Below are positions 49,601 through 60,285 of a stretch of 64,000 nucleotides of DNA, in pieces. Source of the DNA: Eleginops maclovinus. Its lineage: Eukaryota; Chordata; Actinopteri; Perciformes; Eleginopidae. Numbering within the stretch: the stretch's first letter is position 1; every line of letters starts with the position of its first letter. The stretch covers positions 6,144,768-6,208,767 of the forward strand of contig NC_086358.1 of the NCBI RefSeq assembly GCF_036324505.1, written 5' to 3'. The translations under genes were made by a program, and so were the position numbers. Under the pieces are notes generated by a model, which was not told the DNA's origin, searched no databases, and saw only the letters and a list, made by a program, of their open reading frames with translations.

Positions 49601-52600
49601 AGAAACAGGAAACTTTATTTCACTGCTTTAACTGCAACGACAGAACAACAGCCTCTTTCAGTGCGACCGTGCAGCAGAGGGAGCGGACATAAATACTGGG
49701 GTTATTAATTTCTCGTCACCAAACCCATGTTGTTCTCAGCCAAAGAGACAACGATCCCTTCCACTTTTCTATTTCCGACTTCCCCCAGAGAGAAATAGCT
49801 GGGGAAGCTGCTTCAAGCAAAAGTAAACAAAAGAAGTGACCTTGTATCTCTATGCGATACAGTTTGAATCTATATGTAGCAGGAACAAAACCCACACTGA
49901 CATCCAATGGATAACGGTTCAACTGCAATGCAACTATATGCGTCTGGTTAGTGATTTGCCAGCAACAAGTGCTAAAAATGTTTAATGGCAAAGGATTATA
50001 TGACGAAAGGATTCACAGCAGCATCCTCAGAACTGCACAACAGTTGTGGAATTACACTTCAAGAGTTAAATTACAAAACTGTTTTCAAACATTGAGTGTT
50101 GTTGAATAAATGTGGACAAGGACGGGGCTTTTGAACACAAGAGGAAGGTAAAAATATTGTGCAGGACGTGGATTTAGAGAGACATGCAGGGCTGGCAACG
50201 GCTGCAGCAGATTTAGACCGCAGTGATGTCAGCTTCTCGCAGAGATGACAAGTCAAGTGGCATCCGTCAAGCGAGACAAATAATCGTTTTGGAAAGACCA
50301 AACATGATACCTAAAAATGCTTTACATGTTGTCAAAAGGCTGATAATAGACCGGCTGGAGACAGCAGAGCTCATGTTTGCAGACAATGAGTTTCATCATT
50401 GCGCGTGATTCATGTCCCGGCACAAGATGACGCGAAGGATCAAAACTCACCAGGATTTGGAAGCCGTAGTTCCTCTGGACGGGGAACTCTTTGACATCGT
50501 AACAAGTGGAGAGGTCAATCTCACCATCCATTATTGAAGCCTAAGGGAAAAAATGAAAACATAGCAAACAAAAGCCTTGTTATTTGCCTATTCATTAAAA
50601 AATAAAAGCACACAGTCTCTTGAAAATGTGTTTTACCTCCTCAGCTATTGAGTCCTTGTAGTATCGCAGACTCTGATCTGTCAGGACAAACCAGTGCTTC
50701 TTCCACTGAAGGACAAAAAACACCATTAGTTGGATGGTTTATCCAGTAGAAACCGAAGTAATTCAATCCATCAAATAAAAGTAAAGTACCATCCCATCTT
50801 CGTACAGCTTTGTCATCCATCCTTTTTTGAAGTTCAGCAGATCTGGCTGCAATGAAGACCGGATAGAGTGATGTGAGCAAGTCATTCAAAATAAATGGAT
50901 ATTCAGCTACCACTATGAAGTCATCTTTGATCAAATATTAACCACATTGATAGAAAAAGAACTGAAATAAAGTATATTTTGCTGAAGCACTTTTTGCACA
51001 TTTGTCACTATATACAAGTCCTAACTAACAGCTTTTATCACTGATGTAAGTAGAACACAAACGACACGTCCATATGCACCACTGCAATTACATGCATTTG
51101 TTTACATGTAGGTCACCACCTCCGCTCTAGAAGTAAAAGTGCAGATACGTGGCTCCAGCTAAAAAGAACGACTGGCGGGAGCTGGACTTTCCCTGTGAAA
51201 CACAAACTGCTGCACATTGAAACCAAGCTCAAGTCTGTTTATAGACTCTTAAGTCAAATCCCTGGTCCAAAAGCCCGGCCTCTGCTCACTCAACAGTACC
51301 TTGTTCTTGCTGAGCTTCATCAGGTGTGGAGTCACGGCCTGGCAGAGAGTCATTCTGATGGCTAACTGCCTTCACTGCGTATGTTGACAATCTGTGTCTT
51401 TCCGTCTGTCCCGGGGACATACTCACGACTGCGGCTGCTTCTGTGCCAGCTATTTATAGTTATCAGTAGCGTGTGCGGCAGTGGTGTGTACATGAATGTG
51501 TGTGTGTGTTTGAGTGGGCGGGGGTTCGGGCAGCTGCAGCTCGGCCACACACTGACTGGATCGCCCCTGCAGCACGGAGCAGACCTGGGATCGGTCGCAG
51601 TGAGTCACATTGCTCGGAATCAGGCGTCATGAAGATACCAGTGCAACCTTAGGCAACTTAAGGGCTCCTTTAGTCTCACTTGGGAAGACTTTGCTAATAT
51701 ATTTTAAGTATGCGGACATGTGAAGTATCTACACTGAGTGGAGCAAGAGGTGGTGGGAGGCACAAAAACCCACCCAAAACACAAAAAACCTGTGAATGGC
51801 AGTTTCCATGGGTAAAAAGGAATCTGTGCATCCAAATCTTGAGTCACAAAGCATTTTAAATGGGACCTTGAAATGATTTTGTCATCCCCTTGTTGGACAC
51901 TTGAGATGTGTGATCGGTACTCACAGTCATGGAGGACTCGGTGACTCTGCGGTCCAGGGACTTGGCTCTTCTTAAATTAGCAAAAGTGGAGCTGGACACA
52001 TCAGGGACTGAACGGTCCTTTCCTGCATCCAGGGAGAGGTCCTTTAAAAAATAAAATTGCATTATAAATGAGGAGTAAGTGAGGAGGTTTTTATACACGT
52101 GCCATTCACAGAATAATTTCAGTATTTTACATTTATTCAGAGAAGAGTTATGCATACATGTTTACTAGCCAGATAGCGCCTCTCGCTGCGCCCTTGTCTC
52201 TGGATTAGTGTGGTGTTAGCAGAGGGATCATTGGCGCCATTTGTGTCCATGCACTCTTCAGACTGACCCTCCTGGAATCGGCCAATGACTTGAGAACGCC
52301 TAAGAGACACACGAAAAAGACATTAGTTTCAAAGAAGTGCTCAAAACACAACAGTATTTTTGAACAGTATCTTACTCAACTCAAAACGCTTGTCTGACGT
52401 TTTTAAAAATGACATTGTGCAGCATACAAAATAAAATGTTCATATAACATCGCATTACATCGTCCTAAAATGGTGGCAGAATCAGCATAAGATCAAGACC
52501 ATTAAGCATGATAAGAAAGTGAATTTGAGTCAAAAACAACATCCGTGATTTTTATAGTTCGTTTTTGTTCATTGTGCAGAATGAAATGCAGCCATTACTG

Positions 52601-55600
52601 CCCGACAGGTACATACTGTACAACACGTGGGACGCTTGGACATCGTTTTAGACTCAAAGTCCGTTTCATATGTTACAATGTGCAAGGTAGAAGCAATATC
52701 TCAAAAGAGAACAATTTAGAAAAACATAAAAGAATAAAGACTAGGTGTTATATGATGAGAGATTAAAAGGAGAATGACTAGGATGGGGGATTAAACAAAT
52801 TGAAGAAGTAGAAGCAACGGCAACACAGTCGATGTTACCTTTAGACTCTGCACGTGTTAATATGCGTGTGTGTATACACCAGAAAGATCACACCCGTATG
52901 TAAACCCACAGTACCATCCACCAGTTTGCTTGTGTACAGTATACATAAATCATGTTTGAAACAGTGTGTGTGTGTGTGTGTCCCCAGGCAGTGCAGAGAT
53001 GAAATGATAGAAAGCAGGAATCAGCGGTGACCGGCAGAGAACAGCTTTGGGACAGAGGTGGAAGGGTTGGTTGAGCATTAGCTCTGAGAAGCTCAGTTCA
53101 GGAGCCTCCTGGAAAAGATTGAAACGACAAAAGAAACTAGCAAAGTAGCAAGAGCAGAAGGTAAGAGATCTATAGAAAAGAAAGTAAAAAAACGTGCATA
53201 TGCATCCCTAAATCATTAAAAGGCAAACCAGTGTTAAGCTAGTGGAAACAGAAGATGCTCAAGGTATAGGAATGCCTCAAGGACAGCAGCCACAGGGTGG
53301 TGCTAAAAACTGAAAAGGCTGAATGCATGAGACTCAGATTATATATTAAATGGCATGCTTTCTAAATGTTAACAAACATTATCTCATTAATGATTACTAA
53401 TCATGATTGAATCTGCTATGTTTTCCATGCTAAATGCAACTTATTTATTGTGCCGAGCATGACACTGATCCATGACCTCTTACCTGCGCTCCTGCCCAAA
53501 CAGCCGAGCCACCTCCTCTCTGCCGGGACTCCGTGTCCGTGCCCTCAGCTCTTGACGCTTTTTCTCTGAGCGGAAAGCTTCGCGGTAGCTCAGCCTGCGA
53601 GCTCGAGGCACATCAGACAGTGCTGTGTACTCCCTGCCAGGCCGCCCCACTCTGCCTCCTCCTCCTCCTCCACCACCACCCACACTACCAGTGCTACCTC
53701 CACCACCGCAGCGTCCCTCCCAGGTGGGCGTACTCCCGCTGGGCTCGGAGTCGAGTGAGCTCTGCGAGGAGCTGATGGTGGAGTAGCTGGGGGAAACAAG
53801 CGCACCTGGAGAAGGGAGAGGATCTTGGGGGGGATGATAAGGGGATGTTAGGGAGTCTGACTCGGAGTGGTACCTGGGACTGAGAGCTCCTAAAGAGGAG
53901 GACGATGCTGAAGAGGACAGCGGCAGATGCTGGGGCGGCTGCACAGACTGTGGAGACAGAGCAGACTGGGGAGAAGGCTCCGACTTGGTCTTCTCCAGGG
54001 AGAAGTAACCGCTCTCCACTCGCACCTTTCGTCCAGTAGTCATGGTTCCCGCATCTGAAGTAAAGACACAGTACAACTGATATGGAAAACCCAAAACAGG
54101 CACATATATGGTGTTCATGCACTAAAATATATCTGTTGTAAACTACAAAAGAGTAAGACACTCAACAGCAAAGTCTCTCTTCAGTGACCATGACCGGTAC
54201 ATTATCCACAGACCTTGTTGTGAGCAGTTTTATGTAGGAACTAGTTATTAGTTCGGTAGAAAAAAAGAGCTCACAGCATGGTCTGTGGACCTTTTGCATA
54301 ATAAGGTTATGCATTTTTTAAGGTTAATTGATGTCAAAGGTTATTTAAGTGATCATTTTGGGGTGAACTGTCTCTTAAAGCACAGATTTTACATCATGGT
54401 GCGATGGTAACTAAAGAGAGTTGTCCAATGTCTGTGTATAAGCTGTAGCTAGCACATTTTCAAACATCCTTTTTGATGACCTATTTTTCAATATCTCAGT
54501 GAAACAATAGCTGAAGCCTAGGTGCAGGAAGTAGAGGAATGTGCATGCCGTAATCTTTGCCCTCACCGTCTTGAGCGGTGATACTGGACTCTGGTTGGCT
54601 CTGGCCCAGCTGGCTGAGGCAGGAGGCGCTGCGGCTGCAGGGGATGGTGGCGCGGCTCCAGCGGCTCTCCTCCTGCCACAGAGTGGAGTGGCTCATCGGG
54701 ACTCGCTCAGCGCTGGCGATGCTGCTGGGCAGGCAGGGGATGCTTCCCCCGCTGCTCGTCACCGTCACCTTGGCTGGACCGGGCTCCTGGGTGAAGGTTT
54801 GGGATGGGAGGAGGGGAAGGGAAGAGGAAATTACATGAAGGGAGGCAAGGTTACAGATAGACTACGGAAAGGAATACGAGGAAGGAAAAGGATTGAAGAG
54901 AAATTAAACAATGGAAAGTAATTTTCTTTGAATCTTATTAATGTGCAAATATTGCAGCTGTATTTAATGATTAATGTGAAGTGCAATTCTGACACCACTG
55001 TATCACTAAAGCAGTTTTCCAATTCTTTCCCAATATCAAAGTCTCAGAGCAATAAATATCGTAAAAAAAAGGTAAAAATCAAAAATGTTGAGGAGAGAGA
55101 GAAGGAAGATCTTTGGAGAGGAGAAGTGATTGACAGCGCAACAAAGAAAAATGAATTAATTCTGGCAAACAATTCTCTATTATTGAAGGATTCAAAAACA
55201 AAAAAGGACAAAGCAAAAGAAATCCTGGGGATGGAAATGAGGTTTTAATAGATTTCATTGCATCACTCATTGCTGTTGTTTTCAAAGCTTGATTTCACCA
55301 GTACTAAAAAAAAGAAGCCCTTTTGGGAATCAGCATAGACCATTTGAGGATTTATAACAGGAGAAAGAAAGATTTCCAAAGAAGAAAAAGGCCCTCAATC
55401 ATTCGCTTTTCATCACCATACTCATGCTGTGCTAAGAATCACCCGTTCAGTACCGGCGAGAGAATCAGAAAAGCATGTCCTTCACCTGGATTGATAGTGA
55501 TTATCAAAGATATAATTAATGAGAGGATTTAAAAGAATGAAGCTAAAAGGTTTGGCCAAGCTGAACTCACTGGGTGTCCATTCATGTCTTCAGTGGAAAA

Positions 55601-58600
55601 ACACTGGCTTGCATTTCTTCCAGCCTGCCAATCACAAAAGCCTTTGATGTTAATGCTACGTCCTGCTGATTTAGTATCAATCCAAGTACAGCCAAACAAA
55701 TGTCTCGATGATTTTTATAGTATTATTTGGACTATGGTGTTTAGTTTTATCCTTCTTTAGGGCCAAATTCAAGCACATTTATGAGATTAAAACACTATTT
55801 CATGTGTTTCTTGAGAGCCAACACAAGAAAGTAAAAACTCCTTTCAGTTATACAACAAAAGGATGGTTCCCGTCACGGATTCTTTTTTTAACTAAAGGTC
55901 AGGTGCATCGATTTAGAGGCACTACCCAGTAGGTAAAAATGTTTCTGTTCCCGAGTATTTACACCTAGCATTTGTCTCTTCAGTTGGAGGAAAAGCTCTC
56001 ATGCGGAACTATAAGCCTTAAGTAAACTCTGTATTTATCCGTGACATGCTATATCACATTTCCATCCCCAAACAACCCCTGAGACGATGATAGAAACTGA
56101 CCTCAGACAAGCAGTAATGGCATAATCACACTCACACATTACCGGCCCTAATTGTGTCACTTAGCCTTGACTGCTAGAGCTATTTTAAAGGGGATGCTCA
56201 TTTCATACTTAGTAAAAAAAACATACAAGGTATTGTTTTTTTTAAGAGCACGTATCAGAAGTTAATGGCGCTTCGTTATTTAAAACGGATATTCTTAATT
56301 ACACAGAAAAAGTTTTTGGGATGGGAGCAGGGACAAAGTTAAGGTCGTCCATGTGTCACCACTGTCCCGCTGCAAATGAGCCCGTCGGTGTCCCGGCAAG
56401 GTCACAGTCGGATTCAGGGCGCCGTCATTAGAGGAGCCAGACAATGAACTTCAGAGAGCAATTTGTGTGCACCCACCACACATTTGGCCTTGCATCAGAA
56501 AGGAGGAAGGGAAGGGAAGGTCGGGGAGCTGTATCCCACAGTAGGTGGTCTGACAATCGCTATATTTCATCTGGCTATTTAAACTGTTTTCATAGTAATA
56601 CAGCTCTACCCCTGGAATTTCATCTCTGTCCAACAAGGAGAAATCTGACTGAAGTTTGCATTGGGACTTCAAAGAAAATGCTAAACTTTGTATTATTTAC
56701 TTTACATCATTTATGTATTTATAGACTCCTTCTAGACCCATTGTTCTTCGAGGGTACCTGTCTTTCAGGAAGGGTTGACAATGATGAACAGCACTACAGC
56801 GGATTCAAGTCCCAATGTCCAGCTATACAGACACACAGACTTTGAGATGTATTCTCAGTAAGTGTGCAAGAGCTCAGGGCTGGATTTTTCTAACAACTCA
56901 CAGCATTGTAATGTTAGAAGCTGGAGGGAAATAAGATCATCTGATTGTACTTCTATAAAAAAGAAGGTGTGGTGATTGGAGATTTGTTTTCACCATTTGA
57001 CAACAGAAATAACTTTTCTTCAGGTGAGGTGGGTCACATTACGGGCCGGGATTTAGAGTTGTGTTGGTTAGGGCTTCTTTTACAGACCTCCACTTGAAGT
57101 CTTGAATCTGACTAATTACGTCAAATCAGAATAAAAGAACTGAGGAGGCAGGACTCGGGGGTTGTGCTGGACACAACTTTGCAAAAGCACACGGCGCAAC
57201 AGAGAACTCAAGAGGAGAGAGGATCATGGTCGCATTGCTGAATGTTATTTTAGCAGGCAGCTGTCATCCTCATCCTTGAATGTTTGCTCAGGAATATTTT
57301 GATAGCTCAACAATGTTTGCTGCCTTTTTACCAGGTGACTGTATAAACTAAAAGAATGTTTCCACTTTGTAGGAAACCACAAATGCTGGTTTAACTTGCA
57401 GCATTCATACCATTGTGCTATGAACACAGTGGTATGAATTAATTTAAAGAGCATGTGGAATGCAGTGAGACGGCCACATCATGGGACTCAAGAATGCAAA
57501 TATGCCAAGCAACAACTCTTCATCATGTTGCCGGCAGAAAAACAATACATCTCTCTATCTCTGGAGGGAAAACAGCTGGTGTAGACTGAGTGGAATGAGA
57601 AGTCACCATGCAGCATACTTCCCAGGCACGTTGTCCTTAAATATTTTCTTTCTTAGCTGTAGCACTGGCACAATCGCTCCATGATGATGATTTATAATGC
57701 TCGCTTTAGCTCAGTGTTGATGTATGGAGGAAGCCACCTTCAAAGTGTGGACAACAAATACTGGGAGCCAGAAAAAACTCATGGTCTTCCATTAAGAAAT
57801 GCTTGGTATCATGCATCCTTTTGGATCAAACCCTAGTTTTTCAGTGACGCTACTTCCCGTAGTAAGTGTGGCGTGTGTAAGTAGGTGCATTACCTGGTGA
57901 CAGGGTGGATCCACTTTGCGTTTCTTCTTCTGGTTCTGCTTGTTGGTCCGGGGGTAAACAGTCAGAGCCTCCTGCCACCTACGAATAGTGAAACAGTCAA
58001 GTATTGTTCCTGTGACAAAAAACGCAGACAAATCTGTAATCGATCAAAAATATGACGAGGAAAATGTTCTCTGCAGCAACATATAAAAGAAGTATACACA
58101 CAAAGAGAAGCTTTTGCATGACCTTATACTGAGAAATAGATCCAACTAAACTAGATTCAATTAAACACCTTCTACTCTTTAAACAAACACTGAGCTAATG
58201 CAGGGAAATAAAACATTCAGTCACTGTTCAATCCTCTAGGGGGCAACACAAAGCACCTTAAAGCCGGGCCACTCCACATTTAATTTGCCTTTATAAATGA
58301 TGTCTGCTTTTTGGCGCTGCGTGTGATCTTTACTGAAAAGGCAATTCACAAGGCAACTATTATCTGATTAGCCCGGGTGGATTTAGTTAAGCAGCAAAGC
58401 ATAAATACATTATTTACTTCAATGCTCAAATAACACTCCCACACTCAGAGCTTTTCAATGCCCCTACAAGGTAATCAATGCATGTCCTCAGTAAAAATCA
58501 TTTGAATAAACAACCTGGAAGCAGTTGTCTGAAGGTTTAGCAAACTCAATTCAAAGAAAAAGGATAATGTATAACAGAAAAACTGAAACCGAAACCCCCT

Positions 58601-60285
58601 CGCTTTATGATGAGAAGAATCAAGTTAGGTACTATAAAAACATGTGACTCGAATGTACGAGTAACAATGAAGCCGTGTTTTTATACTGTAACGTAATCCA
58701 CTGTCAGGAGATATACAGAACATATACAATACATACATATACACAATCCTGCTTGTTGCATCACTGTCAGAGAACAGCAGCCTCGGCAAGGGTTAATATG
58801 ATTGTGTGATAGCTCGAACGAACACATGGGAGCCAGATGATAGAGGGTGGGAGGTGTGCAGCGATGGAGCAGGTAGCATAACGGAGAGTAGGTGTTGTGA
58901 GTCACAGTTCCCTAAGAATAGCCATAAAATGTTCGCTAGAGCCAGGGAGGGAGAGTACAGTGCAGAGACACACAGGAAGGGCAGAAGACGAGCTCTGCGT
59001 CTAGGCATATTGGGGGTGGCGGGGGGGGGGGGGGTGCTTTGTGGACACAGGGAGAGGGAACAGTTCAAGAATGTGCACTGTCACTGCAGTGTGGATTACA
59101 CGGCTCTGGAAAGCACAGTGCAACCGAGACAGCAGGGGGCAGAGCAGATTTGGCAGCAGAGGCAGCTGCGCACAAACACTCTCCCTTTCCCCAAGTCTCT
59201 GTCATCCCTGACCACTGAAACAAAATACAGAGCAACACAAACCGTGCTGAGGCAGTGCATTTTAGGAAAATACAGCTGATTATCAATTTGTTATTACAAC
59301 ACAGTAGTGGAAGAAGTACTCAGGTCTTTTACATAGGTACAGGTACAAGTCTAAAAGTACTCCCAGGCCCAAATATACAATGTTACTCAAGTAAAAGTAC
59401 AGAAGTAAATAAGCTAAATGTACTTTAAGTATCAAAAGTAAAAGGACATGGATCTTTTCACAGCAGTACATTATTGTAGTATATTATATTATTCAGTTTT
59501 TATCAAATTCAAAGAAGCTGTTTTGGCATCACCCTAACAAAAAACTGTAACTTTCCATAGCAACATTATGTAATGTCAAATCAGTCAAAGAGAGAAGATA
59601 TCATCAACAATATCAACATTTAATGCTAATACAAACAAGAGTAGTGTAATGTACATGTTTTGTGTATATACTTAAACTACTGTGTTCTTTGGTACTACAG
59701 TACTATAGCATTTCAGCACAGCCTGTAGAAAGTAACTATTAGTGTTAAAGAAATGTAGTAAAAGTGAGATACTTTTAATGACATGGAAGTGTAAAGTAGC
59801 AATAAATGGGGCTATTAATAAAGTATGACAAAAAAGTACTTAATTCCAGTTGTGTAAATGTACCACCACTGTTCCTACACCACTGGCCCTATTTTGCTTT
59901 TGGGTTTTTTCCGTTTCCTAAAGTGTGTTATTTTGGTTTGTGTACATGTAAATGGTCTGCAAAGGCTTAAATCCCAAAGTGGTGAAAAGAGGTGCTGCAG
60001 CAGAGGCAGTATGAGCATATCAAAGAGCTTGTTGAACATTAAAGCATGTTAACATGTCACAGTAGTGTAACAAAATACAAATATGAGCCTAAAGGTTAGC
60101 AGAATATGTCTTGATGCTGTTATTATGTCTTACCCGTTGATAATTTCTTTGCACTCAGCGCGTATGAAGTGCTCTTTCTCCGGGGTCAGGATGCACAGGG
60201 AGCTCTTCTGACCCGTCCTGGACTCTCCGTCGATGACGTCGGAGCACTGGTTCATATTGATCGTCCCCTGTGGCAGCGTGCTGGG
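37623..60285 (-). CDS. mprip: Myosin phosphatase Rho-interacting protein (M-RIP/p116Rip), 21 exons, 5' end missing
   Basis: Exons in transcript order: 60285-60134, 57978-57894, 54786-54567, 54054-53484, 52299-52158, 52041-51925, 50846-50790, 50705-50637, 50540-50451, 48550-48441, 47252-46472, 46386-46270, 45413-41676, 40805-40658, 40570-40465, 40360-40201, 40119-40012, 39928-39842, 39730-39568, 39136-39051, 37694-37623. Their sum is 7,179 bases, exactly 2,392 codons plus stop, and every junction keeps phase. Landmarks match human [24 protein letters not shown] and [14 protein letters not shown] (PH1), [14 protein letters not shown], the PH2 domain, [20 protein letters not shown], and a long C-terminal coiled coil ([20 protein letters not shown]). 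M-RIP is a cytoskeletal scaffold that binds F-actin, RhoA and the myosin phosphatase targeting subunit. About the first 85 residues lie beyond the right edge. The end [16 protein letters not shown] matches one of the known alternative C-termini. Confidence 0.96.
38084..38289. mobile_element. Short non-autonomous DNA transposon with inverted ends
   Basis: Perfect terminal inverted repeats AGGGTGACCA (38084-38093) and TGGTCACCCT (38280-38289) bound a 206-base body without coding capacity. The direct repeat CCTAGACTAG occurs at 38076-38085 and again at 38292-38301, overlapping or abutting the ends, as a target-site duplication would. Internal AAAGAGGAC words recur three times. Element ends starting GGGTGACCA are common in vertebrate genomes. 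I cannot assign the superfamily with certainty. Confidence 0.7.
38508..38565 (-). repeat. Fish short interspersed repeat, copy 2 (inverted)
   Basis: GTCGTTATGCTAAGCTAAGC, then TAAGCTAACCAGCTGCTGGC. Read in reverse it is the same teleost repeat as 20395-20510, where the word TTAGCTTAGCATAA recurs. It contains GCTAA units in tandem. Confidence 0.6.
40806..41675 (-). other. mprip intron downstream of the giant exon, with a fish repeat fragment
   Basis: Non-coding. At about 41280-41400, GGAACCATGAATGTCTGTGG, then CAAGTTTCGTACCAATCGCA, resembles a common fish repeat with CATGAATGTCTG..AAATTTCATGGCAATCC. It lies between the giant exon and the C-terminal exon set. Confidence 0.45.
41676..45413 (-). 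other. mprip: mprip giant cassette exon (3,738 bases, 1,246 codons)
   Basis: One exon encodes more than half of the full-length protein. The acceptor (CATCAATCTTTTTCAAG) precedes AGT GCA ACA TCC, and the donor is AAG then GTTTTTGC. The length is a multiple of three and both edges are phase 0, so it can be skipped cleanly; skipping gives 1,146 residues in this window, near the canonical human form (1,025). Residues 1-430 and the last 400 are predicted coiled coil (for example [16 protein letters not shown]). The middle is less helical and has a basic KRPRIRF patch. The function of the insert is not known to me. I recall long MPRIP isoforms in mammals with a similar large exon, so it is probably ancestral. 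Confidence 0.88.
45414..46269 (-). other. mprip intron upstream of the giant exon
   Basis: AT-rich with no coding segment recognised. Frames in it are short and unlike any family. Confidence 0.8.
46270..47252 (-). other. mprip: mprip linker exons before the coiled coil
   Basis: Exon 47252-46472 begins [13 protein letters not shown]. It holds [17 protein letters not shown] (strongly conserved), a Ser/Thr-rich stretch ([18 protein letters not shown]) and [18 protein letters not shown]. Exon 46386-46270 encodes 39 residues from [16 protein letters not shown], the start of the coiled coil, ending GYVLQ. In human MPRIP, GYVLQ is followed directly by ATCERGF, which here comes only after the giant exon. 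Confidence 0.92.
47253..48440 (-). other. mprip intron
   Basis: Non-coding, no recognisable feature. Confidence 0.75.
48441..50846 (-). other. mprip: mprip second PH domain exons
   Basis: Four exons, 50846-50790, 50705-50637, 50540-50451 and 48550-48441, encode [57 protein letters not shown] and [18 protein letters not shown]. This is a full pleckstrin-homology fold with the C-terminal helix Trp in RRNW. It matches human PH2 closely. PH domains of this type bind phosphoinositides or proteins at membranes and cytoskeleton. The first three exons have phase-0 edges, so an alternative first exon can be joined in front. Confidence 0.95.
48551..50450 (-). other. mprip intron within the PH2 region
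   Basis: 1.9 kb, AT-rich, with no coding segment recognised. Confidence 0.75.
51300..51353 (-). CDS. mprip: Predicted alternative first coding exon of mprip
   Basis: On the mprip strand an ATG at 51353-51351 (A at -3) opens [18 protein letters not shown], exactly 18 codons. It ends at AAG followed by a GTACTG donor in phase 0. The next exon downstream, 50846-50790, starts in phase 0 with [10 protein letters not shown], so the join is in frame. A TATA/MEF2 element lies 98 bases upstream. The product would keep PH2 and the coiled coil but lack the actin-binding N-terminus and PH1. Predicted from sequence only; I know of no such isoform. Confidence 0.5.
51450..51536 (-). promoter_or_regulatory. 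Predicted internal mprip promoter (TATA/MEF2, GC box, E-box)
   Basis: On the mprip strand CTATAAATAG (51459-51450) is both a TATA box and a perfect MEF2 consensus (YTAWWWWTAR). Upstream lie a GC box (GGGCGGGGG on the + strand, 51516-51524) and a CAGCTG E-box (51531-51536), all within 90 bases. Transcription would start near 51425, giving about 70 bases of 5' UTR before the ATG at 51353. Confidence 0.45.
51925..54786 (-). other. mprip: mprip inter-PH linker exons
   Basis: Exons 54786-54567 ([12 protein letters not shown], then STLWQEESR), 54054-53484 ([20 protein letters not shown] plus a Ser/Pro-rich and Gly-rich stretch), 52299-52158 ([13 protein letters not shown]) and 52041-51925 ([17 protein letters not shown]) encode the low-complexity linker between PH1 and PH2. 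Only short islands match human MPRIP, which is expected for a disordered linker. A Gly run (GGGGGGGGR) in the largest exon is fish-side low complexity. Confidence 0.88.
54787..57893 (-). other. mprip intron
   Basis: 3.1 kb, mostly AT-rich, with no recognisable coding segment or repeat beyond short A/T runs. Open frames here (for example 55323-55532, 56444-56845) show no family resemblance. Confidence 0.7.
59302..59871. mobile_element. hAT-like non-autonomous DNA transposon
   Basis: Starts CAGTAGTGGAAGAAGTACTC and ends GTACCACCACTG; the ends are imperfect inverted repeats (CAGTAGTGGAA against CAGTGGTGGTA). The body is rich in AAGTAC/GTACTT words and lacks a transposase. The CAGTGGTGG end and the AGAAGTACTCAG start are characteristic of a very abundant fish element. 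Flanks TTACAACA and TTCCTACA share five of eight bases, so any target duplication has decayed. Confidence 0.7.
59912..60110 (+). repeat. Fish interspersed repeat, copy 2 (internally deleted)
   Basis: Same family and orientation as 9006-9385. It shares ATGGTCTGCAAAGGCT, GAGGCAGTATGAG and GTTGAACATTAAAGCATG but lacks the central GC-rich part. Confidence 0.6.

Larger units (their letters stand above)
57979..60133 (-). other. mprip PH1 intron, carrying repeats
   Basis: Contains a G14 run (59021-59034), a hAT-like element (59302-59871) and a fish interspersed repeat (59912-60110). Open frames in 58.8-59.3 kb show no family resemblance. Confidence 0.8.
57894..60285 (-). other. mprip: mprip first PH domain exons (C-terminal part)
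   Basis: Exon 60285-60134 encodes [20 protein letters not shown] and [20 protein letters not shown]. Exon 57978-57894 encodes the closing helix and [14 protein letters not shown]. The codon spanning the junction is GG|G. The preceding PH1 exons (GGWLLLAPDG and KWQRRFFILYEHG in human) were not found up to 64000 and must lie further right. Confidence 0.94.

Noticed and set aside
58806..59279. 157-codon + strand frame in the mprip intron
   Set aside because: Crosses a poly-G run, no family resemblance, opposite to the gene.
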